The notes beneath the pieces are model-generated. The model did not search any database. It had not been told where the DNA came from and saw only the letters and a list, made by a program, of their open reading frames with translations. Of a DNA stretch of 64,000 nucleotides, positions 18,156 through 28,155 are shown piece after piece; within the stretch, counting starts at the first letter, position 1; every line of letters starts with the position of its first letter. Made by a program: the position numbers and the translations under genes. Origin of the DNA: Paraburkholderia guartelaensis (GTDB taxonomy: Bacteria > Pseudomonadota > Gammaproteobacteria > Burkholderiales > Burkholderiaceae); assembly GCF_004353905.1 (NCBI RefSeq), contig NZ_SMOD01000032.1, positions 1 to 64,000 of the forward strand. Direction: 5' to 3'.

Positions 18156-18180
18156 AAAAAAGGGCCTTCGGCTGCGGCCG
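18156..18180 (-). terminator. Possible hairpin plus T-run between permease and beta-galactosidase genes
   Basis: Read on the minus strand, GGCC, a 9-base loop and GGCC are followed by a run of six T. It sits just after the permease stop and before the beta-galactosidase gene. The stem is short, so at most it would partly attenuate read-through into the last gene. Confidence 0.35.
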
Positions 18181-18187
18181 GGCTCGC

Positions 18188-19039
18188 TCAGCCCTTGCTC
18201 GCGCCGAAGGTAAGCCCCGCGACAAAGTGTTTCTGCATGGCGAAGAACATCAGTACCGAAGGGAGCGCCGCAAGCACCGAGCCCGCAGCCACGAGGTTCC
18301 ACGCCGTGGTCCACTGTCCCTTGAGCGCCGCTACGCCCACCGTGATCGGCGCGGCGTCGTCGCCCTGGGTGAGACACAGCGCCCAGAAGTAGTCGTTCCA
18401 GACGAACGTGAAGACGAGAATGCCGAGCGCGGCGAGCGCCGGCCGCACGAGCGGCATGACGATGCGCCAGTAAATGGCCCACTCGCTCGCGCCTTCCACG
18501 CGCGCGGCCTCGATCAGCTCGAACGGCAGCTGCTTGATGAAATTGCGCAGGAACAGCGTGCAGAATCCGGTCTGAAACGACACGTGAAAGATGATGAGCG
18601 CCCACACGGTGTTGTAGAGCCCCACGCGCAGCGCCATGTCGCGCACCGGGATCATGAGAATCTGGATCGGCACGAAATTCCCTGCGACGAAGGCGAACAG
18701 CACCGCCGTGTTGCCGCGAAACCGATACGTGGAGAGCGCGAAGCCCGCCATCGAAGCCAGCGCGATGGCGCCGATCACCGAAGGCACCGTGATCAGCACG
18801 CTGTTCGCGAAGTAATGGAGCATCGGCGTCTGCGTGAGCGCCGCACCGTAGTTTTCCAGCAGCGCGAAGTGCTTCGGCCAGCCCCAGTAGTCGCCCTGCT
18901 GCAGTTCCTCGGTGGACCGGATCGACGTGACGAGCACGGCGAGCATGGGCAGCAGCCAGATGACGAGCGCAATGGGCAACGAGATCTTGTAGAGCGCGCG
19001 ATTCGCGGGTTTCCAGCGATCGACGGGAAGCGGATACAT
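18188..19039 (-). CDS. Carbohydrate ABC importer permease (CUT1, MalG type)
   Basis: The 283-residue inner-membrane protein has six predicted transmembrane segments. Its coupling loop EAARVEGASEWAIYWRIVMPLVRP is near residues 186-209. The C-terminal segment MFFAMQKHFVAGLTFGASKG is typical of MalG-like sugar permeases. It should form the channel with the permease at 19083-19988. The start at MYPLPVD (cat at 19037-19039) is preferred over an in-frame ATG 40 codons upstream that would overlap the neighbouring gene and has low-complexity sequence. Confidence 0.88.
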   Translation of the reverse strand: MYPLPVDRWKPANRALYKISLPIALVIWLLPMLAVLVTSIRSTEELQQGDYWGWPKHFALLENYGAALTQTPMLHYFANSVLITVPSVIGAIALASMAGFALSTYRFRGNTAVLFAFVAGNFVPIQILMIPVRDMALRVGLYNTVWALIIFHVSFQTGFCTLFLRNFIKQLPFELIEAARVEGASEWAIYWRIVMPLVRPALAALGILVFTFVWNDYFWALCLTQGDDAAPITVGVAALKGQWTTAWNLVAAGSVLAALPSVLMFFAMQKHFVAGLTFGASKG

Positions 19040-19082
19040 GGGCAGCGACTCCGTGAACAGCGACGAGAAAGCGACGGAAAAT

Positions 19083-19988
19083 TCAGCGTTCTTCGCGCAG
19101 CATGCGGCGCAAATGGAACACGATATAAACGAGCATGATGGCGAACAGCACGACGGCAATCGCCGCCGAATAGCCTTCTCGGTAGTATTTGATCGCCTGG
19201 TCGTACATGAAGTACGCGAGCACGGTGGAGCTGTCGAAGGGGCCGCCGCCGCTCATCACGGCGATGAGGTCGAAGCTGCGCAACGCGCCGATCACCGTGA
19301 GCACGATGGCCATGAACGTGGCAGGGCGAAGCTGCGGGAGCACCACGTGCCAGAAGAGCCGCCAGCCCTTCGCGCCTTCCATGCGCGCGGCTTCCACGAT
19401 CTCCGGGTTGATACCCGTGAGTCCCGTGAGATACAGGATCATGCAGAACGGCGTTTGCGGCCAGAGTGCGGCGAAGATAATGCCGAACGTCACGAGCTTA
19501 GGGTCACCCAGCACGGGAATGCCATGGCCGACGATCATCTTGAGCAAGCCGAAGGTCGGATCGTAGAACCACGAGAACACGAGGCCCACCACCACGCCCG
19601 AGAGCACGAACGGCGCGAAGAACAGCGACTTCACGGCCCGTATGCCGCGCACGTGCTGGTTCAGATAAAGTGCGAACACGAGACCGAGCGGCGGCGCGAG
19701 CAGGAAGAACACGAGCCACAACAGATTGTTCTTGAGCGCGGTATAGAACGTGTCGGTCTGGAACAGCTCGACGTAGTTGGCGAGACCGACGAATGTCTTC
19801 GCGGTCATCCCGTCCCAGTTATAGAAGCTGAGCGTGATGCTGCTGAAGATCGGGTAGACCACGCACAGCGTGAAGAGCGCGCAGCCCGGTAGCAGGAAAA
19901 ACAGCGCGGCACGATTCTGCTGCCGCCGCACAGTAGAGACGCGACGCGGCCGCGCCGCCCCGATGGGGCGCGCCAAGGTATCGGACAT
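19083..19988 (-). CDS. Carbohydrate ABC importer permease (CUT1, MalF type)
   Basis: The 301-residue permease begins MSDTLARPIGAARP. It has about six membrane segments, with coupling loop EAARMEGAKGWRLFWHVVLPQLRP near residues 207-230. The short variable N-terminus followed by NRAALFFLLPG is typical of UgpA/MalF-like CUT1 subunits. It lies 67 bp downstream of the binding-protein gene, and that gap contains a strong stem-loop (20016-20049). It precedes the second permease by 43 bp. Confidence 0.88.
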   Translation of the reverse strand: MSDTLARPIGAARPRRVSTVRRQQNRAALFFLLPGCALFTLCVVYPIFSSITLSFYNWDGMTAKTFVGLANYVELFQTDTFYTALKNNLLWLVFFLLAPPLGLVFALYLNQHVRGIRAVKSLFFAPFVLSGVVVGLVFSWFYDPTFGLLKMIVGHGIPVLGDPKLVTFGIIFAALWPQTPFCMILYLTGLTGINPEIVEAARMEGAKGWRLFWHVVLPQLRPATFMAIVLTVIGALRSFDLIAVMSGGGPFDSSTVLAYFMYDQAIKYYREGYSAAIAVVLFAIMLVYIVFHLRRMLREER

Positions 19989-20015
19989 GGTGAAGTCTCG
20001 CCGGTGATCGAAGAA

Positions 20016-20049
20016 GGTGCGGCCGGCGGCGCAATGCGCCGGCCGCACC
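20016..20049 (-). terminator. 12-bp stem-loop between binding-protein and permease genes
   Basis: GGTGCGGCCGGC at 20016-20027 pairs perfectly with GCCGGCCGCACC at 20038-20049 around a 10-base loop. There is no T-run, so this is more likely an mRNA-stabilising or partial-termination hairpin than a full terminator. Its position just after the binding-protein stop fits the known pattern in which binding proteins are made in excess of their permeases. Confidence 0.6.
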
Positions 20050-20055
20050 GCGGCT

Positions 20056-21321
20056 TTACTTGTGATAGATGCGCTGACGCGTCGTTTCGAGGCGCGCAAG
20101 CAGCGTATCGAGCTGCGACGGATCGCTGTAGAACTGCTGCATGGCCTTCATGCCTTCGTCTGCCATTTCCTTCTGCATGTCGCGGTCGTAGAACTGCGCA
20201 ATACCGCCGCTCGTGCTCGCGAGCGTCTGGAAGCCCACCTTGGAGATGGGATCGTCAGGCTCGGCCGCCTTGTTGTTCGAAGGCAGCTGGCCCCAGCCGT
20301 GCGCGAGTTCGGCGTTGATCGCGGGCGTTTCCATGAAGGCGAGCAACCGGCGCGCGTCGGCCTTGTTCTTGGCCTTCGCCGGAATGAGCAGCACGTTCAC
20401 GGGACCGTCTTCGGCCGTCGGCACATTGGCGTCGATGATCGGGAAGCGGAAAAAGCCCACGTTCTGTTTCATGTTCTCAGGGAAGCTCGCCGAGAAGAAC
20501 GTGCCCATCAGCATCATTGCCGCCTTGCCGTTCACGAGCACCGGCGCGATCGAATCCACGTCGTAGGAAAGCGCGTTCTCCATGAAGCAATGGTTGTCCA
20601 TCAGCGTCTTCCACGTCGTGTAGACCTTCTTCACGCGCGGGTCGGTATAGGGAATCTGACCGGCCATCAACTTCTGATGGAACTCGTTGCCGTTGATGCG
20701 CAGGTCGAGATAGTCGAACCAGGCAGCGAGCGTCCAGCTGTCGCGCGCGGCCACGGCAATGGGCGCGACGCCAATGGCGTTGAGCTTCTTGCAGCTTTCC
20801 AGCAATTCGTCGAAGGTCTTCGGCTCCGAATTGATGCCGGCCTTCGCGAACAGGTCCTTGCGATAGAAGAAGCCATAGGCGTCATAGCCCAGCGGCGCGG
20901 CATACTGCTTGCCGTTCCATGTGGATGCGCTCTTCACCGACGCATACTGCTCGTTCCAGCCGTTCTTTGCCCAGTCCGGCGAAAGGTCTTCCAGCAGGCC
21001 GCGCTCGGCGTAATAGGCCATGCGCTCGCCGTCGTGCCACGACACCACATCGGGCGGATCGGTCGCGAGCCAGCCGCCCATCTGCACCTTGTAGGCTTCC
21101 TCGGTGATATAGGAGACCTTGAGGTCGACGTCGGGATTGGCTTTCTTGAACTGGTCGAAGGCGTCTTGCCATGTCGAGCGCTGGTTGGCGCGCGCCGAGA
21201 CGTTGACGGTGAGCGTCCCGGCGTTGGCGGCGATGCTCGCGAACGCCGTCGCCGCAGCGATCGCAACGGCGGCCGAGGCGCGGGCCAGCGAACCGAACGT
21301 TTTCATGCGATTGGAAAACAT
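20056..21321 (-). CDS. Sugar ABC importer binding protein (family 1)
   Basis: This 421-residue exported protein has a signal peptide with cleavage near ASIAANAG (about residue 33). The mature protein shows the pattern of family-1 sugar-binding proteins: FDQFKKANPDVDLKVSYI, PDVVSWHDGERM, YAAPLGYDAYGFFYRKD and MLMGTFFSASFP. It should bind oligosaccharides in the periplasm. The start at 21321 is chosen because AGGAG lies about seven bases upstream. A second ATG five codons later is also possible. It is the second gene of the operon after the ATPase. Confidence 0.88.
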   Translation of the reverse strand: MFSNRMKTFGSLARASAAVAIAAATAFASIAANAGTLTVNVSARANQRSTWQDAFDQFKKANPDVDLKVSYITEEAYKVQMGGWLATDPPDVVSWHDGERMAYYAERGLLEDLSPDWAKNGWNEQYASVKSASTWNGKQYAAPLGYDAYGFFYRKDLFAKAGINSEPKTFDELLESCKKLNAIGVAPIAVAARDSWTLAAWFDYLDLRINGNEFHQKLMAGQIPYTDPRVKKVYTTWKTLMDNHCFMENALSYDVDSIAPVLVNGKAAMMLMGTFFSASFPENMKQNVGFFRFPIIDANVPTAEDGPVNVLLIPAKAKNKADARRLLAFMETPAINAELAHGWGQLPSNNKAAEPDDPISKVGFQTLASTSGGIAQFYDRDMQKEMADEGMKAMQQFYSDPSQLDTLLARLETTRQRIYHK

Positions 21322-21433
21322 CTGTTGTCTCCTGTGTCGATCCATCCAACATGCTGTTGGACTGCCTTTGTCGACTGACGGCACCCGCGCCGCCAGACCT
21401 GGTGACCCGCTCTACCGGCGGGGTATAACGAAA

Positions 21434-22570
<1,137 letters not shown>

Positions 22571-22582
22571 GTTCTCGCCTCG

Positions 22583-22602
22583 AAATTTAAGCGCTTAAAT
22601 TT
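22583..22602. promoter_or_regulatory. LacI-family operator O1 (perfect 20-bp palindrome)
   Basis: AAATTTAAGC and its exact reverse complement GCTTAAATTT meet at a central GC/GC step. This is the even-symmetric form used by LacI-type regulators. It lies 12 bp before the ATPase start codon, where a bound repressor would block the importer operon. Confidence 0.8.
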
Positions 22603-22640
22603 TTATGCAGAAAACTTCCCACAGCCCTTGCGCAGCGGGC

Positions 22641-22656
22641 ATTTAACCGCTTAAAT
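22641..22656. promoter_or_regulatory. LacI-family operator O2 (imperfect copy)
   Basis: ATTTAA CCGC TTAAAT matches the core of the operator at 22583-22602 with one central mismatch. It overlaps the -35 element proposed for the LacI gene, suggesting autoregulation and possibly looping between the two sites, whose centres are about 56 bp apart. Confidence 0.7.
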
Positions 22657-22672
22657 TCGAATCCGGCATAAT
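22643..22672 (+). promoter_or_regulatory. Candidate promoter of the lacI-type gene
   Basis: TTAACC at 22643-22648 and CATAAT at 22667-22672, 18 bp apart, form a plausible sigma-70 promoter reading towards the regulator. The -35 is embedded in operator O2. Confidence 0.45.
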
Positions 22673-22776
22673 CGCGCATTCGTTGTCTCCGTTGATGTTG
22701 TGGGAGAAAAGTAGCAAACCCGGCCGCAGCATTGCAACATTTGAATCATCTTCCCTGAATGTGGGAAAGGTCCGAC

Positions 22777-23802
22777 ATGGTCACCTTGTCAGAAGTCGCG
22801 CGGCGCGCACGCGTCACGGCGGCTACCGTTTCGAACGTGCTGCGCAACCGCGAGAAGGTTCGCCCCGAGACGGCCGAGCGCGTACTGCAGGCCATCGCCG
22901 AACTGGGCTACCGGCCCAACCTCAATGCGCGCGCGCTCGCGCAGGGGCGCTCGTCCACGCTCGCGCTCATGCTCTCGAACATCTCCAACCCGTTCTATCC
23001 CGAGTTCGTGCTCGCGGCCGAGCGCGCCGCGCGCAAGGCGGGCCACTTCCTCATGGTCTGCAACACCGACGACGACGCGCAAATCGGCCGCGCCTACCTG
23101 AACCAGATCGCGGGCACTTTCGCGGACGGCGTGCTCGTGATGAACACCGACATCGCCATGAACGAACTGTGCATCTCGGCCATGCACAACGGCCCCATTC
23201 TGCTGGCGATGTGGGAGCACCCAGAGAACCCGCCCGTGTTGCCATGCGTGGCCGTTGACTTCGCGCGCGCAGGCGCACTCGCGGCGCAGCATCTGCTTGA
23301 GTTGGGACACCGAAATATCGCCATGCTGATCGGCGACGGCTGCGGCGGCTTGCAGGATGCGCGTTCGGAAGGATTCCGAACGGCTCTACGCGAAGGCGGC
23401 GTGGATCCCGCGAACGTGGCGCAGATGCAGGTACGCGATTCGATCGACTCCGGCTACGCGGCCTGCCAGGAATTGCTCGCGCGACACCCGCGCGTGAGCG
23501 CGATCTTCGCGACCAACGACCTGCTTGCGATCGGCGCGATTCAGGCGCTGGTCAGCATGGGGCGCGCCGTGCCCGACGATGTGTCGGTGATCGGCATCAC
23601 CGACATTCAGCTCGCCCATCAGATGCGCCCCGCGCTCACCACGGTCGCGATCCAGACCGAGGCCGTGGCCGAACTGTCGATCCGCAGCCTGATCCGGCTG
23701 ATCGACGAACCGGACCAGCAGCCGCCCATGGTGCTCGGGCCGCCGCCCGAGCTTGTCACGCGCATGTCCACGGGGCCGCGCAGGCGGCGCGCGCGGGCCT
23801 GA
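22777..23802 (+). CDS. LacI-family transcriptional regulator
   Basis: The 341-residue protein starts MVTLSEVARRARVTAATVSNVLRN, a textbook LacI helix-turn-helix, with the hinge helix near PNLNARALAQGRS. A periplasmic-binding-protein-like sugar domain follows (NPFYPEFVLAAERAA, AIFATNDLLAIGAIQ). It is divergent from the GH42/importer operon and should repress it until a galactoside-derived inducer binds. Two matching palindromes lie between the genes. ATG at 22777 is preferred over ATG at 22759 because GAAAGG lies six bases upstream and the DNA-binding domain begins there. Confidence 0.9.
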   Translation: MVTLSEVARRARVTAATVSNVLRNREKVRPETAERVLQAIAELGYRPNLNARALAQGRSSTLALMLSNISNPFYPEFVLAAERAARKAGHFLMVCNTDDDAQIGRAYLNQIAGTFADGVLVMNTDIAMNELCISAMHNGPILLAMWEHPENPPVLPCVAVDFARAGALAAQHLLELGHRNIAMLIGDGCGGLQDARSEGFRTALREGGVDPANVAQMQVRDSIDSGYAACQELLARHPRVSAIFATNDLLAIGAIQALVSMGRAVPDDVSVIGITDIQLAHQMRPALTTVAIQTEAVAELSIRSLIRLIDEPDQQPPMVLGPPPELVTRMSTGPRRRRARA

Positions 23803-24077
23803 CGCGCAGGCAGCGTGGCGAAACCGCCACGGCGCCAAATATTGAGACGCACGGTCAAGCCGCCCCGAAAAAGCGCGCTAGATTTGTGCGACGACGAGGC
23901 GAATCTGCCCGCTTGGCGGCGGCTGGCCTGTCGATGGATGGTCCGAATTCGCGCATTCCGCATTGCTTTGCCTGCCGGGGGAGTTTAGGCAAGCCGTGCG
24001 CGGCATTTCATGTGCCAGGAACGCGCCGATCCGGGGCCGTGCAGCCGTAAAGGCGACCTGAGAGAACCGAAAAAAAC

Positions 24078-24359
24078 ATGAGCACCCTAGCCAAACCGAC
24101 GCCTCAGAAGGCCTCGGGACTTCTGCCGGCGGCGCTGGCCGATACGCAACTCGACCACGTCGAACGCATGGTGCAGCACTACGCCCACAACGGCGACGCC
24201 GCCGTGAAGGGCTTCGACTACGCCTATTGGCGCAAGCGCCTGCGCGCCGTAGCCGAAACCTACGATCTGGTTGCAACTCAGCGCAGCCGCATTGTCGGCC
24301 TGCTCGACAAGCTCGAGCGCGACGCCCTCCTCAGCCTGCCGCCGCACAAACGGACCTGA
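24078..24359 (+). CDS. Small conserved hypothetical protein
   Basis: This is a 93-residue soluble protein with no signal peptide or membrane segment. It looks helical and charged, with LDHVERMVQHYAHNGD, FDYAYWRKRLRAVAETYDLV and RIVGLLDKLERDALL as successive likely helices. I recognise it only as a small hypothetical seen in Burkholderia relatives and cannot assign a function. The 275-bp gap from the LacI gene suggests it has its own promoter. The flavoprotein gene follows 134 bp later. Confidence 0.6.
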   Translation: MSTLAKPTPQKASGLLPAALADTQLDHVERMVQHYAHNGDAAVKGFDYAYWRKRLRAVAETYDLVATQRSRIVGLLDKLERDALLSLPPHKRT

Positions 24360-24493
24360 TCCGGCACGCGCCCGGCCTCGCTCGACAGGCGCCCGCGAAG
24401 CGCCGACAATGAATGCCCTTTACGGCGCGCCCGTCCCGATCTGCGGGACCGGGCGCGCTCACGTTCGCGCGCCGCGGCGCGCACGGGGCATCC

Positions 24494-25651
24494 ATGCAGG
24501 ACACAAACGCAAGCAATCGACATTTCGACACGCTCATCGTCGGTGCGGGTTCGATGGGCATGGCGGCCGGCTATTATCTGAGCCGTCTCGGCAACAAGGT
24601 CCTCCTGCTCGACGCCGGCGATCCGCCTCACGATCAGGGTGCGCATCACGGCGGTACGCGCCTCATTCGCCACGCCTACGGCGAAGGCGCCGCCTACGTG
24701 CCGCTCGCCTTGCGCGCCCAGCAGCTTTGGGAAGACCTCGAGCAGCAAGCGCAAACGGCCCTTTTTGTGCGCACGGGCGTCGTCAATATCGGCTCGCCCG
24801 ACGACACGTTCCTGCGCGAGGTGCAGGCGAGCGCCGCCCGCTACGGCATCCCGCTGGAAACGCTCGACTCAGCCACTGCCGGCAAACGCTGGCCCGCGTG
24901 GCGGCTGCGGCCAGAGCAGATCGCGAACTTCGAACCCGGTGCGGGCGTGCTGTATTGCGAGCGCGCGATCAGCGCGTACCGCCAGCTCGCGATCGCGCTC
25001 GGCGCCACGCTGGGCACGAATACGCGCGTCGCGCGCATCGAGTGCCATGGGCGGGAGAGCGTCAACGTCTGGACCGACAACGACGAAAAGTTCACCGCGC
25101 GAGACCTGATCGTGTGCGCCGGCAAATCGACTCGCGGTCTGCTTTCGCCACTAGGCCTCGACGTGCCGGTCACGCGCGTGCGCAAGAGTTTCGCGTGGTT
25201 CGAGTGCGAGCCCGGGCTCTTTGCGCCGGAGCGCTTCCCGGGCTTTTTCGTCGCCTCGGAAGTGGGCGGATTTTACGGGTTTCCCGATCTCGACGGCAGC
25301 GGCCTGAAACTGGGCCGCCACGACACCGGCGAGCCCGTCGCTGCGGACGCGCCACTCGCGCCATTCGGCACCCAGCCAACCGATCTCGGCGATCTGCAAG
25401 CCTTCCTGGAACGCTACTTGCCGGGCGCGGGCAGGCTGCGCGTGGGCCGTGCCTGCGAATACGACATGACGCCGGACGAGCATTTCATTATCGACCGCGT
25501 GCCCACCTGCCCGAATGTGCACATCGCAACCGGCTTTTCCGGACACGGTTTCAAGTTCGCCAGCGCGATCGGCGAGGCCCTGGCCGAGCGGATCACGCAG
25601 GGCGAAAGCCGCATCGACCTTGGGATGTTCGCGCGCAAGCGCTTTGCGTAG
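24494..25651 (+). CDS. solA: N-methyl-L-tryptophan oxidase / monomeric sarcosine oxidase family flavoenzyme
   Basis: The 385-residue protein has the FAD motif LIVGAGSMGMAAGYYLSRLG at residues 14-33. The diagnostic stretch CEYDMTPDEHFIID begins at Cys321, the residue that binds FAD covalently in this family. GFSGHGFKFA near residue 347 is also conserved. Family members oxidatively demethylate N-methyl amino acids such as sarcosine or N-methyltryptophan, releasing formaldehyde and hydrogen peroxide. ATG at 24494 starts MQDTNASNRH. An upstream in-frame ATG at 24413 adds a low-complexity tail and is rejected. It converges with the gene at 25667, 15 bp away. Choosing between SolA and sarcosine oxidase needs alignment. 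Confidence 0.8.
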   Translation: MQDTNASNRHFDTLIVGAGSMGMAAGYYLSRLGNKVLLLDAGDPPHDQGAHHGGTRLIRHAYGEGAAYVPLALRAQQLWEDLEQQAQTALFVRTGVVNIGSPDDTFLREVQASAARYGIPLETLDSATAGKRWPAWRLRPEQIANFEPGAGVLYCERAISAYRQLAIALGATLGTNTRVARIECHGRESVNVWTDNDEKFTARDLIVCAGKSTRGLLSPLGLDVPVTRVRKSFAWFECEPGLFAPERFPGFFVASEVGGFYGFPDLDGSGLKLGRHDTGEPVAADAPLAPFGTQPTDLGDLQAFLERYLPGAGRLRVGRACEYDMTPDEHFIIDRVPTCPNVHIATGFSGHGFKFASAIGEALAERITQGESRIDLGMFARKRFA

Positions 25652-25666
25652 CGAGACGGCTCAAGC

Positions 25667-26737
25667 CTAGTTCGCGGGAATCGTCACGACCGGCGCCTTG
25701 CTGCTCGTCTCGGCTTCCGCGAGCGCCATGAGGTTTTGCAGCACCGTGAACGCGTATTTCGAGTCGAAGTCGGAGCGTTCTACCCAATACGCCGTGCCGT
25801 CGTACTCGATCGCAACGTAGGCGTCCGCGGGCGCCTTGGGCCCCTGGTGCACGATGATGATCGGCCGCGTTTCGCCCCCAATGAGCCCGACAGTCGGTTT
25901 CGTCGCGCCGCTCTGCACCTGGGCGTCCGGCACCTGCACCTGCGCGCCGATATCCGTGAGGATGCCGAGCACCGAGCGCGTCACCATCGGAATGCGATTG
26001 CCGCTCTGCGCCGAGGGTCCGTAGACGATCTCGTAAGTGCGCGTGTCCGCCGCGAGATGGAGCAGTTCGCGCACCCGCGCCAGGTCCGCCGAAACCTGCG
26101 GCGACTGCGCGCTATTCGTCGCGCCGAGCGCGAGAAACACCCTGGTCTTGCCGTTTTCGCTGCGCGACTCCACGTTCAGTTCCCCCTCCAGTTGCAGGCG
26201 CCGTAGCGTCTGAAGCAACTGGAAGAAACCCGCCGAGCCCGCGCTGCCCTCTCCGCCTAGCGCGCTGCCGTTCTGCAGCCCGCCGATCGATTGCGCGCCG
26301 ATACGCAGCAGCAGATCGACCGGCATGCCGCCTTCGGCGAGCGGCATCATGAGTTCCGGCGCGAGCGGCCGGATGTAAGCCGAGGCGAACGCCTCGCCCG
26401 TGGTTGGCGTGAACGTGAAAGTCGGGCGATTCGACCAGGAGATATTACCGGTCGCAAGCGCGTAGTTCGGCTGCGCGCCCGAGCCGATATTGCCTGTGGC
26501 GCCCGCCGTGGAATCGAATTGATACGCGGCGATGATCGAACTTACCGTGAGAAAGGCCGGCGCGTCGCCGTAGCGCAATCCGACCACCGCCGCGAGTATT
26601 CCACGCTTTTTTGCATCGCCGAGCGCTCTTGCGTAGTCGACCTGATCGGCGCGCAAGCGCGTCGGGCCGAGATGCACACACGCCGTGCCCAGCAAGGCCG
26701 AGCACGAAACCGCCAGAATCGTCGCTTTTGAAATCAT
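25667..26737 (-). CDS. Exported protein of unknown function, possible lipoprotein
   Basis: The 356-residue protein has an N-terminal hydrophobic signal, MISKATILAVSCSALLGTAC. Cys20 could be lipidated, although leucine is four rather than three residues before it, so the lipobox is imperfect. The mature part contains a Gly/Ala-rich middle (GGLQNGSALGGEGSAGSAG, residues about 151-169). A C-terminal globular stretch includes IEYDGTAYWVERSDFDSKYAF. I do not recognise a known enzyme domain. It is transcribed on the minus strand, 113 bp downstream of the sigma-factor gene, and converges on the flavoenzyme gene. Confidence 0.6.
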   Translation of the reverse strand: MISKATILAVSCSALLGTACVHLGPTRLRADQVDYARALGDAKKRGILAAVVGLRYGDAPAFLTVSSIIAAYQFDSTAGATGNIGSGAQPNYALATGNISWSNRPTFTFTPTTGEAFASAYIRPLAPELMMPLAEGGMPVDLLLRIGAQSIGGLQNGSALGGEGSAGSAGFFQLLQTLRRLQLEGELNVESRSENGKTRVFLALGATNSAQSPQVSADLARVRELLHLAADTRTYEIVYGPSAQSGNRIPMVTRSVLGILTDIGAQVQVPDAQVQSGATKPTVGLIGGETRPIIIVHQGPKAPADAYVAIEYDGTAYWVERSDFDSKYAFTVLQNLMALAEAETSSKAPVVTIPAN

Positions 26738-26850
26738 CGGAAGCCTGCGCAGCGGGCCGCGCAAAGTGAGTGGGTTCGCGCGCACTGGTAGCAAACGTTG
26801 TGCCCCGATATTTCAGAAGCGCAAGCGTGACCCTTCCGGCGATGGCTCCC

Positions 26851-28155
26851 TCAAGCGCGCGGCACGCACGATTGCGCACGCGCCAGCAGCACTTCGCGGT
26901 CGCGCGCGTTTTGCGTGAGCGCCGCTGCGCGCTCGAATTCCGCACGCGCTTCGGCACGGCGCGCCAGCTTTTCGAGCAGGTCGCCGCGTGCGGCCGGCAG
27001 CCACGGATAGTGGCGCAGCGCGGGTTCCGCACACAGCGCATCGACGAGATCGAGCGCCGCTTGCGGCCCTTGTGCCATGCCCACCGCCACGGCGCGATTC
27101 AGACGCACGACGGGCGAGGCGTCGAGTTTCAGCAGCGCGTCGTAGATCGAGACGATCTGCGCCCAGTCGGTCTGCGCCGCGCTCGGGGCGCGCGCGTGGC
27201 AAGCCGCGAGCGCCGCCTGCAGCGCGTACGGGCCCGGCGTACCCGCGCAGGCCGCGCCGCGCGCGATCGCGGCAAGCCCGCGCCGAATCAATAGCGCGTC
27301 CCAGCGGCTACGGTCCTGGTCGGCGAGCAGCACGGCGCGCCCTGCCCGGTCCACACGTGCGGGCAGGCGTGAAGCCTGCAGTTCCATCAACGCAACGAGG
27401 CCGTGCGCCTCGCCCTCTAGCGGAACGAGTTCCGCCAGCATGCGGCCAAGGCGCAGCGCTTCTTCGCACAGCGCGGGGCGCGTCCAGTCCGGGCCCGCCG
27501 TGGCCGTGTAGCCTTCGTTGAAGATCAGATAAATCACTTCGAACACCGAAGCAAGCCGGGGTTCGAGGTCGGCGAGGCGCGGCACTTCGAAGGGGACTTT
27601 CGCCGCCGCGAGCGTGCGCTTGGCCCGCACGATGCGCTGCGCGACGGTTGCCTCGGGCACGAGGAACGCACGCGCGATCTCAGCCGTGGTGAGGCCGCCC
27701 AGCAGACGCAGCGTGAGCGCGGCGCGCCCCTCCTTCGGCAGCACGGGATGGCACGCCACGAACACGAGCCGCAGCAAATCGTCGCCGATCTCGTCCTCGC
27801 GCGCGGCGTCGAGCGCCTCCACGAAGTCGGGCGCGAAGTGCGCTTCGAGCGCTTCGAGATCCGCTCCCATCGCCTCGTGCGCGCGGGCATGCGAGGCCGC
27901 GCGACGCAGCCGGTCGAGCGCGCGATGTTTCGCGGCGGTCATGAGCCACGCTCCGGGGTTGTCGGGAATGCCGCTCGCGGGCCAGCCTTCGAGCGCGGCG
28001 ACGAACGCGTCCTGCGCGATTTCCTCGGCCACACCCACGTCGCGCACGATGCGCGCGGCGTGGGCGATCACCTTCGCCGACTCGATGCGCCACACGGCCT
28101 CGACCGCGCGGCGCGTTGCCGTGAATGGGTCGTGAGGGTCGCGCGCTTGCGTCAC
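26851..28155 (-). CDS. ECF42-type RNA polymerase sigma factor with C-terminal TPR-like extension
   Basis: The 434-residue protein has sigma region 2 (IVRDVGVAEEIAQDAFVAALEGWP, PGAWLMTAAKHRALDRLRR) and region 4 (LRLLGGLTTAEIARAFLVPEATVAQRIVRAK). About 230 further residues belong to the DUF6596/TPR-like extension of group ECF42. In this group the extension takes the place of an anti-sigma factor in control. The GTG start at 28155 overlaps the stop of the VOC gene (GTGA), so translation is coupled. The two upstream DGPF genes and a promoter matching the reported ECF42 motif (29099-29125) make the assignment strong. An earlier in-frame start at 28341 is inside the VOC gene and rejected. Confidence 0.87.
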   Translation of the reverse strand: MTQARDPHDPFTATRRAVEAVWRIESAKVIAHAARIVRDVGVAEEIAQDAFVAALEGWPASGIPDNPGAWLMTAAKHRALDRLRRAASHARAHEAMGADLEALEAHFAPDFVEALDAAREDEIGDDLLRLVFVACHPVLPKEGRAALTLRLLGGLTTAEIARAFLVPEATVAQRIVRAKRTLAAAKVPFEVPRLADLEPRLASVFEVIYLIFNEGYTATAGPDWTRPALCEEALRLGRMLAELVPLEGEAHGLVALMELQASRLPARVDRAGRAVLLADQDRSRWDALLIRRGLAAIARGAACAGTPGPYALQAALAACHARAPSAAQTDWAQIVSIYDALLKLDASPVVRLNRAVAVGMAQGPQAALDLVDALCAEPALRHYPWLPAARGDLLEKLARRAEARAEFERAAALTQNARDREVLLARAQSCVPRA

